Shown here: positions 12,325-22,991 of the stretch, piece by piece
Numbering within the stretch: position 1 is the stretch's first letter
Layout of the letters: each line of letters begins with the position of its first letter
Notes under the pieces: generated by a model
What the model was told of the DNA's origin: nothing
The model's input: the letters and a program-made list of their open reading frames with translations, nothing else
The model's database searches: none
From: Siphonodentalium dalli
Taxonomy: Eukaryota; Mollusca; Scaphopoda; Gadilida; Siphonodentaliidae
Direction of reading: 5' to 3'
NCBI GenBank assembly: GCA_032622095.1
Contig: CP136061.1
Span: 169,017,107 to 169,081,106, forward strand
Length of the DNA stretch: 64,000 nt
Program-made: the position numbers and the translations under genes

Positions 12325-12578
12325 CAAGCCTTGAAATAGTGTGTCTGTTATTTGCAGAATGAGGTCACCAGAGGGTGAATTTAGTGATGCTACCCAGCAT
12401 AGCGGGCTAGCATCACCAAATTCACCCTCTGGGAACCTCATTCTACTGAGGTGTAAGCAGAATTAGGTCCCCAGAAGGTGAATTTGGTGATGCTAGCCCA
12501 CTATGTGGGGTAGCATCACTAAATTCACCATCTGGGGACCTCATTCTGCAAATGACATGCACACTATTTCAAGGCTTG
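12325..12578. mobile_element. hAT-type double-hairpin MITE, left-arm copy
   Basis: The 254-bp element begins caagccttgaaatagtgtg and ends in the inverted form. It is flanked by the exact 8-bp duplication agacgaag (12317-12324, 12579-12586), as expected for hAT. Inside are two hairpins in series, both formed by copies of cagagggtgaattt and its complement around short loops. It has inserted into a repeat whose own stem reads cctgagacgaagtctccgg, thereby splitting it. The right-arm copy at 58237-58490 has the same length. Confidence 0.85.
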
Positions 12579-12586
12579 AGACGAAG

Positions 12587-12960
12587 TCTCCGGTGGAGCT
12601 ATAGTCATCGTCCGTCAAGAATCATCTTCTCCTCCAGAACCATAAGACCGAATGGGTTCATATTTGGTGTGGATGTTCCCTAGGTGAATCACATTCAGAT
12701 TTGTTCAAATGAGGTCACCCGGTCAAATAGTTGCGAAGCTAGGACCATAACTTTTTTCCACCATAGTAATTCTTACAGCGACTTCTTCTCGAATTTCATT
12801 GGGCCGAATGGGTTCATATTTGGTACAAAGGGTCCTTGGGGGACTGTGGTTCAGATTTGTTCAAATGAGGTCACTGGGTCGAATGTGGGTGGAGCCAGTG
12901 ACATAACTAAAAAAAAAAAATTGGTTTTTGCTAAATTCAGATTTTTCGGGGCGACCTTGC
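12587..12960 (+). repeat. Repeat with ~170-bp units, host of the hAT MITE
   Basis: Two related units carry aatgggttcatatttggt and gatttgttcaaatgaggtca (near 12650-12730 and 12800-12870). A related single unit occurs at 16260-16500. The family resembles the Helentron-like elements of this window in having a stem near its start, a gtccgtc motif and tandem units, but its ends are not resolved here. Confidence 0.55.
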
Positions 12961-13061
12961 TCAATTAACAAACAATTATTTATTTTTTTAAACATGTTAT
13001 AAAATTTGAAAAAAGTGACACCATTATAACATCTGCAAAGTTATGAAACTTTACTCTTTAA

Positions 13062-13442
13062 CCCTTTACCCAACAAACCGGCCAAATAAAGCTTCAACAG
13101 CCTAAAATATCTTCGGTCTGTCTCAATAGAACCATACAAATATGGATATCATTGGAACCGGCTCCTTGACCACATTGTGATAGTTACAGTTAGCCCTGTG
13201 CCAATGCATTCTCTTATATATGCGAGTCGACCATAGGTCGCCTCGCATATATAAGAGAATGCATTGGCCTAAAAAAAAAAAAAATTTAACACTTTTTACC
13301 ATTTTTTCTTACATTCTTTAACAATTTTATAATTTTTAATGTGTTAAGCCAATGCATTCTCTTATATATGCGAGGCGACCTATGGTCGACTCGCATATAT
13401 AAGAGAATGCATTGGCACAGGGCCCTTCTGTTGGGTAAAGGG
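13062..13442. mobile_element. piggyBac-type MITE, left arm only
   Basis: The 381-bp element has termini ccctttacccaaca and tgttgggtaaaggg flanked by TTAA (13058-13061 and 13443-13446), the piggyBac target. The right arm near 57858 has the empty site with a single TTAA. The interior holds two ~70-bp hairpins (13204-13268 and 13347-13417) that are inverted copies of each other; each is itself a near-perfect palindrome built on gccaatgcattctcttatat. Between them is an A/T-rich spacer. No transposase is encoded. Confidence 0.92.
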
Positions 13443-13789
13443 TTAATGAAATTATGGAAACATTCCATTACCCATCCCCCCCTCCCACATGGCACAGACC
13501 CACCCCCACCCTGCCATCAACCAACATCCCTTCCAACCCATATCATCTCCCAATTTAATACCTCTTCTCACCACAGAAGCAGATATATCTTTGCAAAGAC
13601 ACAGGTCATTAATTTAGATTAGAATAATAGATGTCATCTGGCAGGCTTGTAATAACATAACTGCTAGCAAATTAAAAACAAACTGCTGTTCCCAAGGTTA
13701 GGTGATGGCTGATGGGAATTGGTTTCCCTGCGATACAATGGTACTGTGAATGGCTTAGATTTCTTCAAGCCTGGAAATAGTGTGTCTGA

Positions 13790-13895
13790 CATTTGCAGAA
13801 TGAGATCCCCAGAGGGTGAATTTAGTGTTGCTACCCCGTACAGCAAGCTAGCATCACCAAATACACCCTCCAGGGACCTAATTCTGCTTAGGCCT
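13790..13895. repeat. Partial copy of the hAT-type hairpin MITE
   Basis: It carries ctggaaatagtgtgtctgac, cagagggtgaatttagtg and the complementary ccctc block, as in the full element at 12325-12578, but lacks the second hairpin. The mirror copy is at 57415-57525. Confidence 0.7.
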
Positions 13896-14079
13896 CATCT
13901 TCTGGGAAGTATGATAAAGTATCAAATTGAAATTTTGTTTTAGTTACTTTTTGACTTTTTCACACCTATTCAGTTTCAATGTCCCCCTAATTTGCAGAAG
14001 ATAAAATGCATAATTGAGGTGCTCAATGGGTGTGCATCACCAACTTCAACTGTAGAACTTCAATCTGTTCCCAGGTTTT

Positions 14080-15945
14080 TAGCTCAACTTACTTTTGTAA
14101 GTTTGAGCTATTGCCATGGCTTGGCGTCCGTCGTCCATGTGTGCGTGTGTCTGTGTGTCCGTGTGTGCGTGTGTCCGTCAACAATTTCCTTTGGCGCGGG
14201 CTACAGGTCGTACCTTTGGTCTGATCTTTATGAAATTTTGCATGAATGTTGACATTGACATGTAGATGGGAACAGGTCATTTTGGGGTCATTCGGCCAAA
14301 AAACATGGCCGCTGGTGGCCATCTTGGATTTCAAAATTCAATCCATTGGCGCGGGCTACAGGTCGTACTGTTCGTTTGATCATCATGAAATTTGTCATGG
14401 ATGTTAATATTGACATGTAGATGGGAACGAGTCATTTTGGGGTCGTTCGGCCAAAAAATATGGCCGTCAGCAGCCATCTTGGATTTTACTCTTTGCATGA
14501 CTAAATCATTTGGCGCAGGCTACAGGTCGTAGTTTTGATCGGAACTTCATGAAATTTGTCATGGATGTTAACAATGACATGTAGATGGGAACGAGTGATT
14601 TTGGGGTTGTTCGGCCAAAAAACATGGCCGCCAGCAGCCATCTTGGATTTTACTCTTTGCATGACTAAATCCTTTGGCGCGGAATGTTAACAATCCTTTG
14701 GCGCGTAGATGGGAACGAGTTATTTTGGGGTTGTTCGGCCAAAAAACATGTCCGCCAGCAGCCATCATGGATTTTACTCTTTGCTTGACTAAATCCTTTG
14801 GCGCGGGCTACAGGTCGTACCTATGGTCTGATCTTTATGAATTTTGTCATGAATGTTGACATTGACATGTAGATGGGAATGAGTCATTTTGGGGTCATTC
14901 GGCCAGAAAAGATGGCCGCTGGTGGCCATTTTGGATTTCAAAATTCAATCCATTGGCGCGGGCTACAGGTCGTGCTGTTCGTCTGATCATCATGAAATTT
15001 GTCATGGATGTTAATATTGACATGTAGATGGGAACGAGTGATTTTGGGGTCGTTCAGCCAAAAAAATGGCCGCCAGCAGCCATCTTGGATTTTACTCTTT
15101 GCATGACTAAATTCTTTGGCGCGGGCTACAGGTTGTATCTTTGGTCAGAACTTCATGAAATTTGTCATGGATGTTAACAATGACATGTAGATGGGAACGA
15201 GTGATTTTGGGGTCGTTCGGCCAAAAAACATGGCCGCCAGCAGCCATCTTGGATTTTACTCTTTGCATGACTAAATCCTTTGGCGCAGGTTACAGGTCGT
15301 ACCTTTGGTCTGACCTTTATGAAATTTGTCATGAATATTGATATTGACATGTATATGGGAACGAGTCATTTTGGGGTCATACGGCCAAAAAACATGGCCG
15401 CTGGCAGCCATATTGGATTTTACTCTTTGCATGAATAAATCCTTTGGTGCCGGCTACAGGTCGTAGCTTTGGTCGGAACTTCATGAAATTAGTCATGTAT
15501 GTTAACAATGACATGTAGATGGGAAACACGTCATTTTGGGGTCATTCAGCCGAAAAACATGGCCGCCAGCAGCCATCTTGGATTTTACTCTTTGCATGAC
15601 TAAATCCATTGGCACAGGCTACAGGTCATACCTTTGATCAGATCATTATGAGATTTGTAAAGGCTGTAGATGAGAACAAGTCATTTTGGGGTAATTCGGA
15701 AAAAAAAATGGCTGCCGGTGGCCATTTTATAATTTACTCTTTGCATCAATAAATCCTTTGGCGCACCATAATCACCACATCCCTGATCCGATCATTATGA
15801 AACCTGTTATGAATGTTGATATTGACATGTACATCTAGTCTTACTTAGACATTTCAATTAGCACTTTTCCTATTCCTCCATTTACTGTCGATCATTAAAT
15901 GATTCCCCTACCTAAGTTGAGCTACAGTGTCATTGACACTTTCAT
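14080..15945 (+). mobile_element. Helentron-like non-autonomous element HINE-1
   Basis: The 1866-bp element starts tagctcaactt and ends cactttcat. The start is repeated in inverted form as aagttgagct at 15914-15923, just before a terminal hairpin agtgtc-att-gacact (15926-15940). The right arm near 57215 holds the empty site ggtttt/tattggcc, showing insertion between two T residues with no target duplication. Asymmetric inverted repeats, a 3' hairpin, T/T insertion and an internal tandem array are Helentron/HINE hallmarks. The core is about ten units of ~155-165 bp, each with ctacaggtcgtac, gacatgtagatgggaacg and catggccgc. No Rep-helicase is encoded. Confidence 0.82.
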
Positions 15946-15954
15946 TATTGGCCG

Positions 15955-16700
15955 TTGAGGCCTAATCAGACTGAGGATGAATTCGGTGATTCTAGCCCAC
16001 CTTGTGGAATAGTGTCATTAAGTTAACCTTTTGTGATCCTCATTCTGCAAATGTCAGACACACTCAATTCAGGCTTGGCGGTTTAATATTATTTTCTTAA
16101 CCACCACTTATCCAGATGAAATCATACCCTGTCTTTTCAAAGAAAAATTGGGGGGTATATATTGGATTGAATTTGTCTTCTGTCTCTGTCAGGCCTGTCC
16201 ATCCGGCTGCCTGTTGGGATGTCTATCCATCCGTCTATCAACAATTGTTTTCTTATCCATATTGAAGACCGAATGTGTTTATATATTTCAGTGTGCATAT
16301 TCCCTAGGTGTCTCACAATCAGATTTGTTCAAATAAGTTCATCAGATCAAATAGGTCCGAAGCCAGGGCCATAACTCTTTCCCTCCATAGTAATTCTTAA
16401 AACAATCTCAAGAACCATTGGGCAATTTGGGCTTATATTTGGTATGGAGGGGCCTTGGGTGACCGAGGTTCAGATTTGTTCAAATGGGGTCATTTTTATG
16501 AGGAAACGAGGTCCCCAGAGGGTGAATTTGGTGATGCTACTCCACCTTGCGGAATAGTGTCATTAAATTCACCTGCTAAGGTCAGACACACTAAATACAG
16601 ACTTGGCTGTTCCAATATTATTTTCTTAACCACCACTTATCCAGGTGAAATCATACCCTGATTTTTCAAAGAAATATTTGGGGTATATTGGATATTGGGG
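15955..16700 (+). repeat. Fragments of hairpin MITE and ~170-bp repeat
   Basis: Two partial MITE pieces (about 15965-16060 and 16505-16580) flank a copy of the 12.6-kb repeat family, with phrases cagatttgttcaaat and attcttaaaacaat. Mirror sequences occupy 56460-57190. No coding. Confidence 0.6.
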
Positions 16701-17494
16701 GGTATATTGATATTACTAGATGAATCAATCTCATAGATTGGGATTCACATTTGTTCTAATAGGGGCAGAGATAAGAGATTTAACTCTCCTCTATGCTGTT
16801 TGGTACTGGTATAATAATATTGATTTCTAGGCAGCCTGGGTGGGGGCAATGTTTGAGGCAATGGGGAGGGAGTGTAGAGGGGTGGAGATTTGACCCCCTA
16901 CTTTGAACAGTTGAAAATTTCATGCCTGATACTACATTAGTTGTAGATTAGATGTTCACACCAAAAATAGGTTAGAATTGTTCTCATAGTTTGGTTTGAT
17001 TTTCCAACATGTATGTTTTTAAACCATCAGTCCATATATTCCTACTTCAGGTTAAACTGTTGGACCGAATTGGCCACAAATTTTAACTTTATGGGGGGGG
17101 GGGGGGGGGGGGTGTCAGGTTGGTAATTTTCAAACGTTTGAGAGCTTGAAGTACTTGTACCAGTCGTAAAATTCAACCTAAGAGGGATGTACAAAAGGAT
17201 GTTTGTGAACTTAGTACTGTGGTATGGTTGTCTTCTTTAAAAGGTAGTTGGAGATTTGTCAGTGGTGTGCAATTATAAATTTCAAGGTGAAGAGCCCTGC
17301 TCATCTGAGAGCTTCCAGCTATCTCCATGCTTAGAACTACTTGTCTTAACTCTTTCGTTGCCGAGTTAATTTTACACCTAAATTGCCGGAGAATTTATGA
17401 GAAAACTGATTTTATTGTGAAAAAGTACGATACAATAAGAGTCTTCTTCTTATGAAATAGTGTTTCAAATATCAAGGACATGTATGTAGGTGAT
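16701..17494. other. Arm sequence without features; poly-G tract
   Basis: No gene or element is recognised. A 20-G run lies at 17093-17112; the mirror position (56039-56046) has eight C residues. Confidence 0.5.
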
Positions 17495-17510
17495 TACCCT
17501 TACATTTCCC

Positions 17511-17880
17511 AAGTGTGTTATAAGTGTAAAATAAGTGTTGCATAAGTGTAGGAATTTTTTTCCTCTAAGTGTGCACTTACAACCAAGTGTACAAGTCCAA
17601 CAGTGGCAGTAAGTGTAGTGCAAGTGTAACATAAGTGTACAGTAAGTGGTAGTTCCAACTATGCAAATGAGGTGTAAGTGTCATATAAGTGTATGATTCT
17701 AAAGTGTGGTATAAGTGTATGTTGGCAAGTGTAATATAAGTGTACATATATATATAATTGCAAGTGTTTTATAAGCAAGTTCTGAATGGGGTTGTAAGTG
17801 TATTGCAAGTGTACAATGGTGATTGTGATGCAAGTGTATTATATAAGTGTATAGTACATGTATTAGTAAAAAAAGTGTAT
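17511..17880 (+). repeat. Left subterminal aagtgt array
   Basis: Roughly 21 copies of aagtgt, usually ataagtgta or caagtgta, all in the same orientation, at variable 10-25 bp spacing. Confidence 0.9.
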
Positions 17881-18683
17881 ATCATAGATGGGCATGCACA
17901 TATTAAATTTCACTATCAATGATGGCAATTGATGCATTAATCAAGGGAATCACATTCACAATGATTTAGACTGATAAAATACTTTATTATATTATATTAA
18001 TAATGTTTTAATATATAAATCATCTATCGATTAGGTTCCTTGGCTCAATAAATATATTTCATAAATCTGGTGCTGATATGCGAAGTTTGAATGAGCTGAA
18101 GTATCTTCAACTTCAAGCTTGTCTCTTCCCGTTAGTCTTTACTCCACTTATGTCATGATGTCCATGTCATATTCAGTACCATGTCCCATTTAAAGCATGC
18201 AGTGCCTGCGGTGGGATGTTTAGTTTAGCACTGAGAGTGAGAGAAATTTGCAAACGTTGGCATGACCGATTCCAGTTTTTTTTTGCCAAAAAAGCTGTAA
18301 GTGAGTCATTTTTTTCTTCTTCTGATGTCACATTGTCTCTGAGATGATCCAAATTCCAATGTGCTCTGTGTGTGCCCGGTCTACCCCTCCACCAAAATTA
18401 GTTTTGTCCGGTATCACAAGCAGTTGGACAAGACATCAAGATGATTGAAATTGAATCCTTGATCAGTCCTCTTGGCGAGTCTTGCCAACATTGGGCAACA
18501 ATGAAACATGCGAGAGATCAATCACTGAATCAGCTGGACGACAGCCATCACTCTCCAATTGAGAATTATCACTTGTAAATAAATGTATGTTGTATATCTG
18601 AATTTAGCGCACGTTTCCATCGGTTATAATCTGTATGCGTCCAGTGTGACTTTACTGTTGACATTTAATTTCTCAATGTCATC

Positions 18684-19231
18684 GTGTCATTGTGTAATGG
18701 CCCTCTAATATACTCTTTAACTCACCTAGATCTCTTCTGTCCTTCGCACACTATCGTATCTCTTTTCCTCGTCCTTTCTTCCCTCTCTCTCGTTCCCGCT
18801 TATCTCTGTCCGTTCAACTCGCTCTTCGTCCGTCTCGCCCCACTTCCTGTCGACCCAAGAGGCCAACTCCAATCCGCAGATGTGTACACCATTCATCAGC
18901 CTTTCGTAGTTCATTACATTCCTCCATGCCTCAACAAGAACATGTCCACATGTTCGGACATCAAAACCATACTAGAACCTGGAAATCTTGACAACTACTC
19001 TGTTAGTTAACTTATATACAATGTCACCGAGTTATATGCTCGTCCTATGACACAGAACAACTTTACAATTTAAAAGTCTCCAACTGTACATATTGTCATA
19101 ATAATAATTATTATTACTTTCCTTGTTTGACACCAATCTATACAAATTAAAATTATTTTATCATATGCTACTAACAATAACAGTATGACAGATTGTAAAA
19201 TCAGTATATCAAGAGTTATTACAAGAACTTC
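18684..19231. other. Transposon interior, no coding recognised
   Basis: A plus-strand frame of 108 codons (18684-19010) is pyrimidine-rich and low in complexity, with no domain. The minus strand has a shorter charged frame over the same bases. Neither is convincing as a gene. Confidence 0.35.
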
Positions 19232-19663
19232 CTAATCGAACACCTGATAGGATTCCAAACGAGCCGGCTTCCTTGTCAGTCTGCCAGTACGTGTTCTATG
19301 TGATCTCCAACTGTCCGTTGGCTCAACTACCTCATCCAACCGAGGGCTGATATTGGGCAACGTGTCAGACCGGGGGAGTTGTGTTACCAGAGCTTGAGGC
19401 TGTAACCCCAGAGATTCACCTTCATCACCACTAGAGGACTCAGAACTTACCTCTGCTTCAGGTGATTCATCGTTATGGGAATCATTTTCAATCTCCATAG
19501 CTTGATAAGTCCCATGGTGTGATACATATGAGTTCTGACGATGGTCAGGTATGATCCCATTATCTTGTCCCATACTATTTGTCCTTTTGGCTGCTGAGTT
19601 ATTGTTTCTATTTCTAACTGAATTGTAAACCCCCCTAAATGGTGTTATTCTCTCATAATGCAC
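19232..19663 (-). CDS. Hypothetical acidic protein with integrase-tail-like C-terminus
   Basis: 143 codons from an ATG at 19663 to a stop at 19232. The middle is acidic and Ser-rich (residues ~55-85), probably disordered. The C-terminus RTRTGRLTRKPARLESYQ resembles the RTRSGR-x-x-(K/R)-P tail found at the end of many retroelement and Ginger-type integrases. No DDE catalytic core is visible. The start overlaps the end of the upstream frame 19645-19842 by 19 bp in another frame, so the two may be one gene joined by splicing or broken by a frameshift. It lies inside the TA-flanked transposon and may be cargo or the last exon of a decayed transposase. Confidence 0.45.
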   Translation of the reverse strand: MHYERITPFRGVYNSVRNRNNNSAAKRTNSMGQDNGIIPDHRQNSYVSHHGTYQAMEIENDSHNDESPEAEVSSESSSGDEGESLGLQPQALVTQLPRSDTLPNISPRLDEVVEPTDSWRSHRTRTGRLTRKPARLESYQVFD

Positions 19664-19842
19664 AACCTTCTGTGTCCGGCCTTAGGAATTAGGATCACCG
19701 GTGGAATTGGGAACAAACTTCGCCTATTTGCGTAATTATTTGCCGAATTCAGCCTCCTAGCACCTGTTCTATCTCTAGTGTGTTTAGTTCCTTTCTTCTT
19801 TTTGCCAAATTGTTGAATTGTTTTGGCTTTTCTCGCCGTCAT
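19645..19842 (-). CDS. Hypothetical basic peptide
   Basis: 65 codons beginning MTARKAKTIQQFGKKKKGTK, strongly basic in the first 40 residues and nuclear-localisation-like. The upstream minus-strand side (19860-19990) has a tgcgcatgcgca palindrome and a cacgtg E-box that could belong to a promoter. Its end overlaps the start of 19232-19663. Not recognised; it could be a first exon. Confidence 0.35.
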   Translation of the reverse strand: MTARKAKTIQQFGKKKKGTKHTRDRTGARRLNSANNYANRRSLFPIPPVILIPKAGHRRLCIMRE

Positions 19843-19980
19843 TTTCGTAAATGAAAGCTGTTGTCAAATAAAATGCAGAAGAAATTTAAATTTGATTTCT
19901 TGACCGCCGAATGACCGGAATGTGGTCTGCGCATGCGCATGTAGTCACCGTCAGTCACGTGTTAGCTTTTAGCCAATCGT

Positions 19981-20690
19981 ATGCTCAGTTCTAGGATATC
20001 ACTTGATTTAGACAGGGATTTCCCCAATAGAATGATGACATCAGAGGACAATGTTTACACACAGCGAGATGGGATTAAAACCCCCATACACGAACACGTG
20101 GGCAGAAAGCCGCAAGCATTTACTTTGGGAGATTTACAGTGGGTCGATAATCACACGTATATACTGTTAAACTTTGTTATTTTTGATAGATTTTACGTTA
20201 AATTAAAAACAGATAGCAGGTACATATACTTCTCCGAGAATGTTAAAAACAATTTTTATCTGTTCATCATTATTTTATTGTCACGAAATTATGCTAACTA
20301 TCGAAGTTTTGCCACAAAAAAACCCCGATAAAAATAATTCTATTTGGGAGTATTGCACGTCAAAATTACGGGTTTAGAAACGATTTTTATTATACTTTCT
20401 GATCTCCGTCGTCAAACTACTATCATACAACATTTCTATATTCGTAATGGCCATTTTTTGACTGCAGGTGTGTTTGGAAACACAATCATTGAAGCTTTCA
20501 TATACGCGAATTTCAATATCCGTGACAGCGACCAATTTTCATTGTTTGAATTTGTTTCTATGACAAACATTTTGCAGTTAATAAATTGTAGATATACATA
20601 CTCATATATCTTTATTTTAGCACAAAAGATTCATAAAATTTATTACTATCGGAATATAAATAACAGAAAAACGAAATACCGGTAATTTCA
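19981..20690 (+). other. Two unassigned open frames
   Basis: Frames 19981-20331 (116 codons) and 20344-20685 (113 codons) follow each other on the plus strand. The second is rich in Ile, Phe and Tyr from AT-rich DNA. No motif is recognised; they may be chance frames. Confidence 0.25.
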
Positions 20691-20789
20691 AAATTGAAAA
20701 AGTTCATATTTAATATAAGACGGCAATTATATAGTACAAATGTGCGAGGCTATGAGCAGTATTCCTGAACATATCCATATCAAAGTTTG

Positions 20790-21070
20790 ATAAGTGTGGT
20801 ATAAGTGTTGATAAAGTTTTCCAAAGTTCCACAAGTGTACCTTTAAGTGTGGGGCAGTGTTCCCAAAATATTTTAAAAGTATAAGTATCATCAGTGTGTC
20901 ATAAGTGTAGAGAGAACTTTTCTAAGTACCATAAGTGTAGCTGTAAATGTGGGCAGCATGCCCAAAGATTTTCAAAGTCTCAAAAGTGTAGAGCAAGTGT
21001 ACACTTATTACAACACTTACACTACACTTACGAAATAAGTGTACACTTACAATGAAAGTGTACACTTAGA
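20790..21070. repeat. Right subterminal aagtgt array
   Basis: About nine direct aagtgt copies are followed, from 21000, by inverted acactt copies and two perfect aagtgtacactt palindromes next to the terminus. Confidence 0.88.
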
Positions 21071-21083
21071 AAATATAAGGGTA

Positions 21084-21908
21084 GCCAAAGAATTGCGGGT
21101 GAATATTTTGCCGACCAATATTCACGACAATCAAGGGGCATAACTCCTTGTCACCCAAGGGAAATAACTCCAGATAAGGATTTTTTTTCAATAATCCAAT
21201 TGAAAAATGGCCCACAGCCTGCTATATTTAATATTGGTTTTCTGAGACAAAGTATTCCAACGATGATCTGATAAATCTTCTACTGTCTTTCTCATTTAAA
21301 AAACTTGTAAGAGCAAATTAGGGTCTAGTTCTGGTATAGCTGGACCATATGTGAGGAGTTACACAATGCAGGAGCTGATTTAGACTTTAGTTGCGACAGT
21401 TTACAACGAAAATAGCTAGGTTTTTTAATTGAGGAAAATGGCAATTTTGACTTAAAAAAATAAAATAAAAAATTGTGATATATAATTAAATCTCTAACTA
21501 CAAGCTTATCATCATTGTGCTATAAATAAAATACCATAATGACACATATGCATGTGGTCTAAACTGTCACTGAGGCACGCTGGGGCCTGTGGGAGTTTAT
21601 AAACACGCCGTATGCTCTATTTATATGTTTGTAACTGTGCACCGAGGATGCCCAAAGCAGAATTGTTCTCAGGATTTTGACATGACTTTCGATATTAAAT
21701 GGGTAACATAATGTTACATAGGGCAAAAATCAGTGCATTTCACACTCTTGCTGTCAGGGAGGGGGCGTCTCTGTGTGAAACAATCAGAAACATGCTTGTT
21801 CTATATCATGCTGCGCTTTTGTGGACTGGATCTCATAACTGCCTTAAAAATGACACTGTTAGTTTTCATTTTCTTCCCGTGGAACAATTCCGTGCTCTCA
21901 AATATAAC
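21084..21908 (+). other. Arm sequence and probable 5' region of CR1-like LINE
   Basis: Mirrored at 54830-55650. An open frame continues upstream of the chosen start to 21699, but the two arms differ in frame over that part, so it is probably untranslated leader. The true 5' end of the LINE is not visible because both arms carry it. Confidence 0.4.
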
Positions 21909-22991
21909 ATGGCAGACAAGAACATTTCTAATGCTCCAAATTCCGATGATGAAAAGACGAAACTGAACACTAAACTTGCGATATCACACACAACTGTATT
22001 CCTCTTCACATGCGTGACAATTCTAACAGTATTAACGGTATTTTTAGCAATGTCTCTCTTGGTCCTAGCAGGAGACGTCGAGACTAACCCAGGCCCTTCA
22101 ACTGAACAACACAGTCACTCGGTACTTGTATTGAATACACAGAGTATCAGAAATAAATTAGATATACTTGCGGCCGAAACATCAAGTGGCGAGTACGACG
22201 TATGTTTATTAACCGAATCATGGCTCGATCGTTCTATCCCGGATTCAGAAATCCATCTTCCTGGTTACCACGATCCCGCCCGCAAAGAAAGGAACGATGG
22301 TAGAACAGGAGGGGGTGTGTGTATTTACGTTCGCGACACTATACCATTCAAAATACGCGAAGAGCTTGACAGTGATGAAGTAGAAAGTATCTGGATAGAG
22401 GTTACAATTAACATAAAACGTTGTCTTGTAGGATGCTTTTATCGCCCTCCCAACTCCCCCGCAAGCCTGTGGATGAACATTAATAATAACATTTCCCTTG
22501 CGCGCAATAGCTACCAGGATGTCATAATAGGTGGAGATTTCAATGAAAACTATGTACACAACGGTAATGGTAAAATAAACGGCATTTGTAGCGAACGAGG
22601 TCTGACCCAACTGGTCACTGATAAAACACATTTTACTGAAAACTCCTCATCTATTCTCGACTTGCTCATGGCCAGCAACCCTGATCTTGTTGATTCCCCT
22701 TGTGTTCTTGGCAACATATTCGACAACACAGTAAGGTATCACTGTCCAGTTACTGCTTGGATAAAACTTTTGAAAAATAAATCAGCCATAACCCTTACTA
22801 GACGTGTCTGGAATTATAATCTGGCTGACTTCGATACCATGAACGAAGACTTCTCGAGCTGGAACTATGATGATGATACACCATTTAAACTATCAATCCA
22901 TGCAGATAACTTGACTGCAAAAATTGTGAAGGTATGCAGTGAAAACATCCCCAATAAGATAGTACTGATCCGGAAAGGTAGTCCCCAATAG
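21909..22991 (+). pseudogene. CR1-like LINE ORF: signal/TM helix, 2A-like peptide, AP endonuclease
   Basis: The start at 21909 (aacATGG) is chosen because both arms agree from here. Order: a short polar N-terminus, a hydrophobic helix (residues ~32-54), then the 2A-like motif GDVETNPGP (22071-22097), then an exonuclease-endonuclease-phosphatase domain. Endonuclease landmarks are LNTQSIRNK, LLTESWLD, GGGVCIYVRD, CFYRPP, IIGGDFNEN and DNTVRYHCPVTAWI. The enzyme nicks target DNA for target-primed reverse transcription. A TAG at 22989-22991 replaces the Trp codon seen in the right-arm copy, cutting the ORF before the RT; the RT continues in the same frame. Confidence 0.88.
22071..22097 (+). other. 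2A-like ribosome-skipping motif
   Basis: It encodes GDVETNPGP, which contains the full D-(V/I)-E-x-N-P-G-P consensus at which the ribosome fails to join Gly to Pro. It follows directly on a membrane-type helix ending FLAMSLLVLA. 2A-like motifs at the N-terminus of non-LTR retrotransposon ORFs are known in several animals and in trypanosomes. Activity of this copy is inferred. Confidence 0.88.

Larger units (their letters stand above)
17497..21081. mobile_element. 3.6-kb TA-flanked DNA transposon, left arm only
   Basis: Flanked by TA (17495-17496, 21082-21083), with termini cccttacatttcccaagtgt and, inverted, cccttatattttctaagtgt. The right arm near 55651 keeps the empty site with one TA. Both ends are packed with the motif aagtgt: about 21 copies in 17511-17880 and about 14, in both orientations, in 20790-21070. 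Such subterminal arrays resemble transposase-binding repeats of CACTA/En-Spm elements, but the 2-bp TA and CCCTTA ends leave the superfamily open. Two small minus-strand frames lie inside; no transposase catalytic domain is recognised, so it is probably non-autonomous. Confidence 0.85.

Noticed and set aside
14089-14334. Minus-strand frames in the HINE arrays as genes
   Set aside because: They repeat with the DNA unit, do not run through the array and have no initiation or domain evidence.
18684-19010. 108-codon frame as a secreted protein
   Set aside because: The hydrophobic start comes from a pyrimidine-rich low-complexity run that is also open on the opposite strand; no further support.
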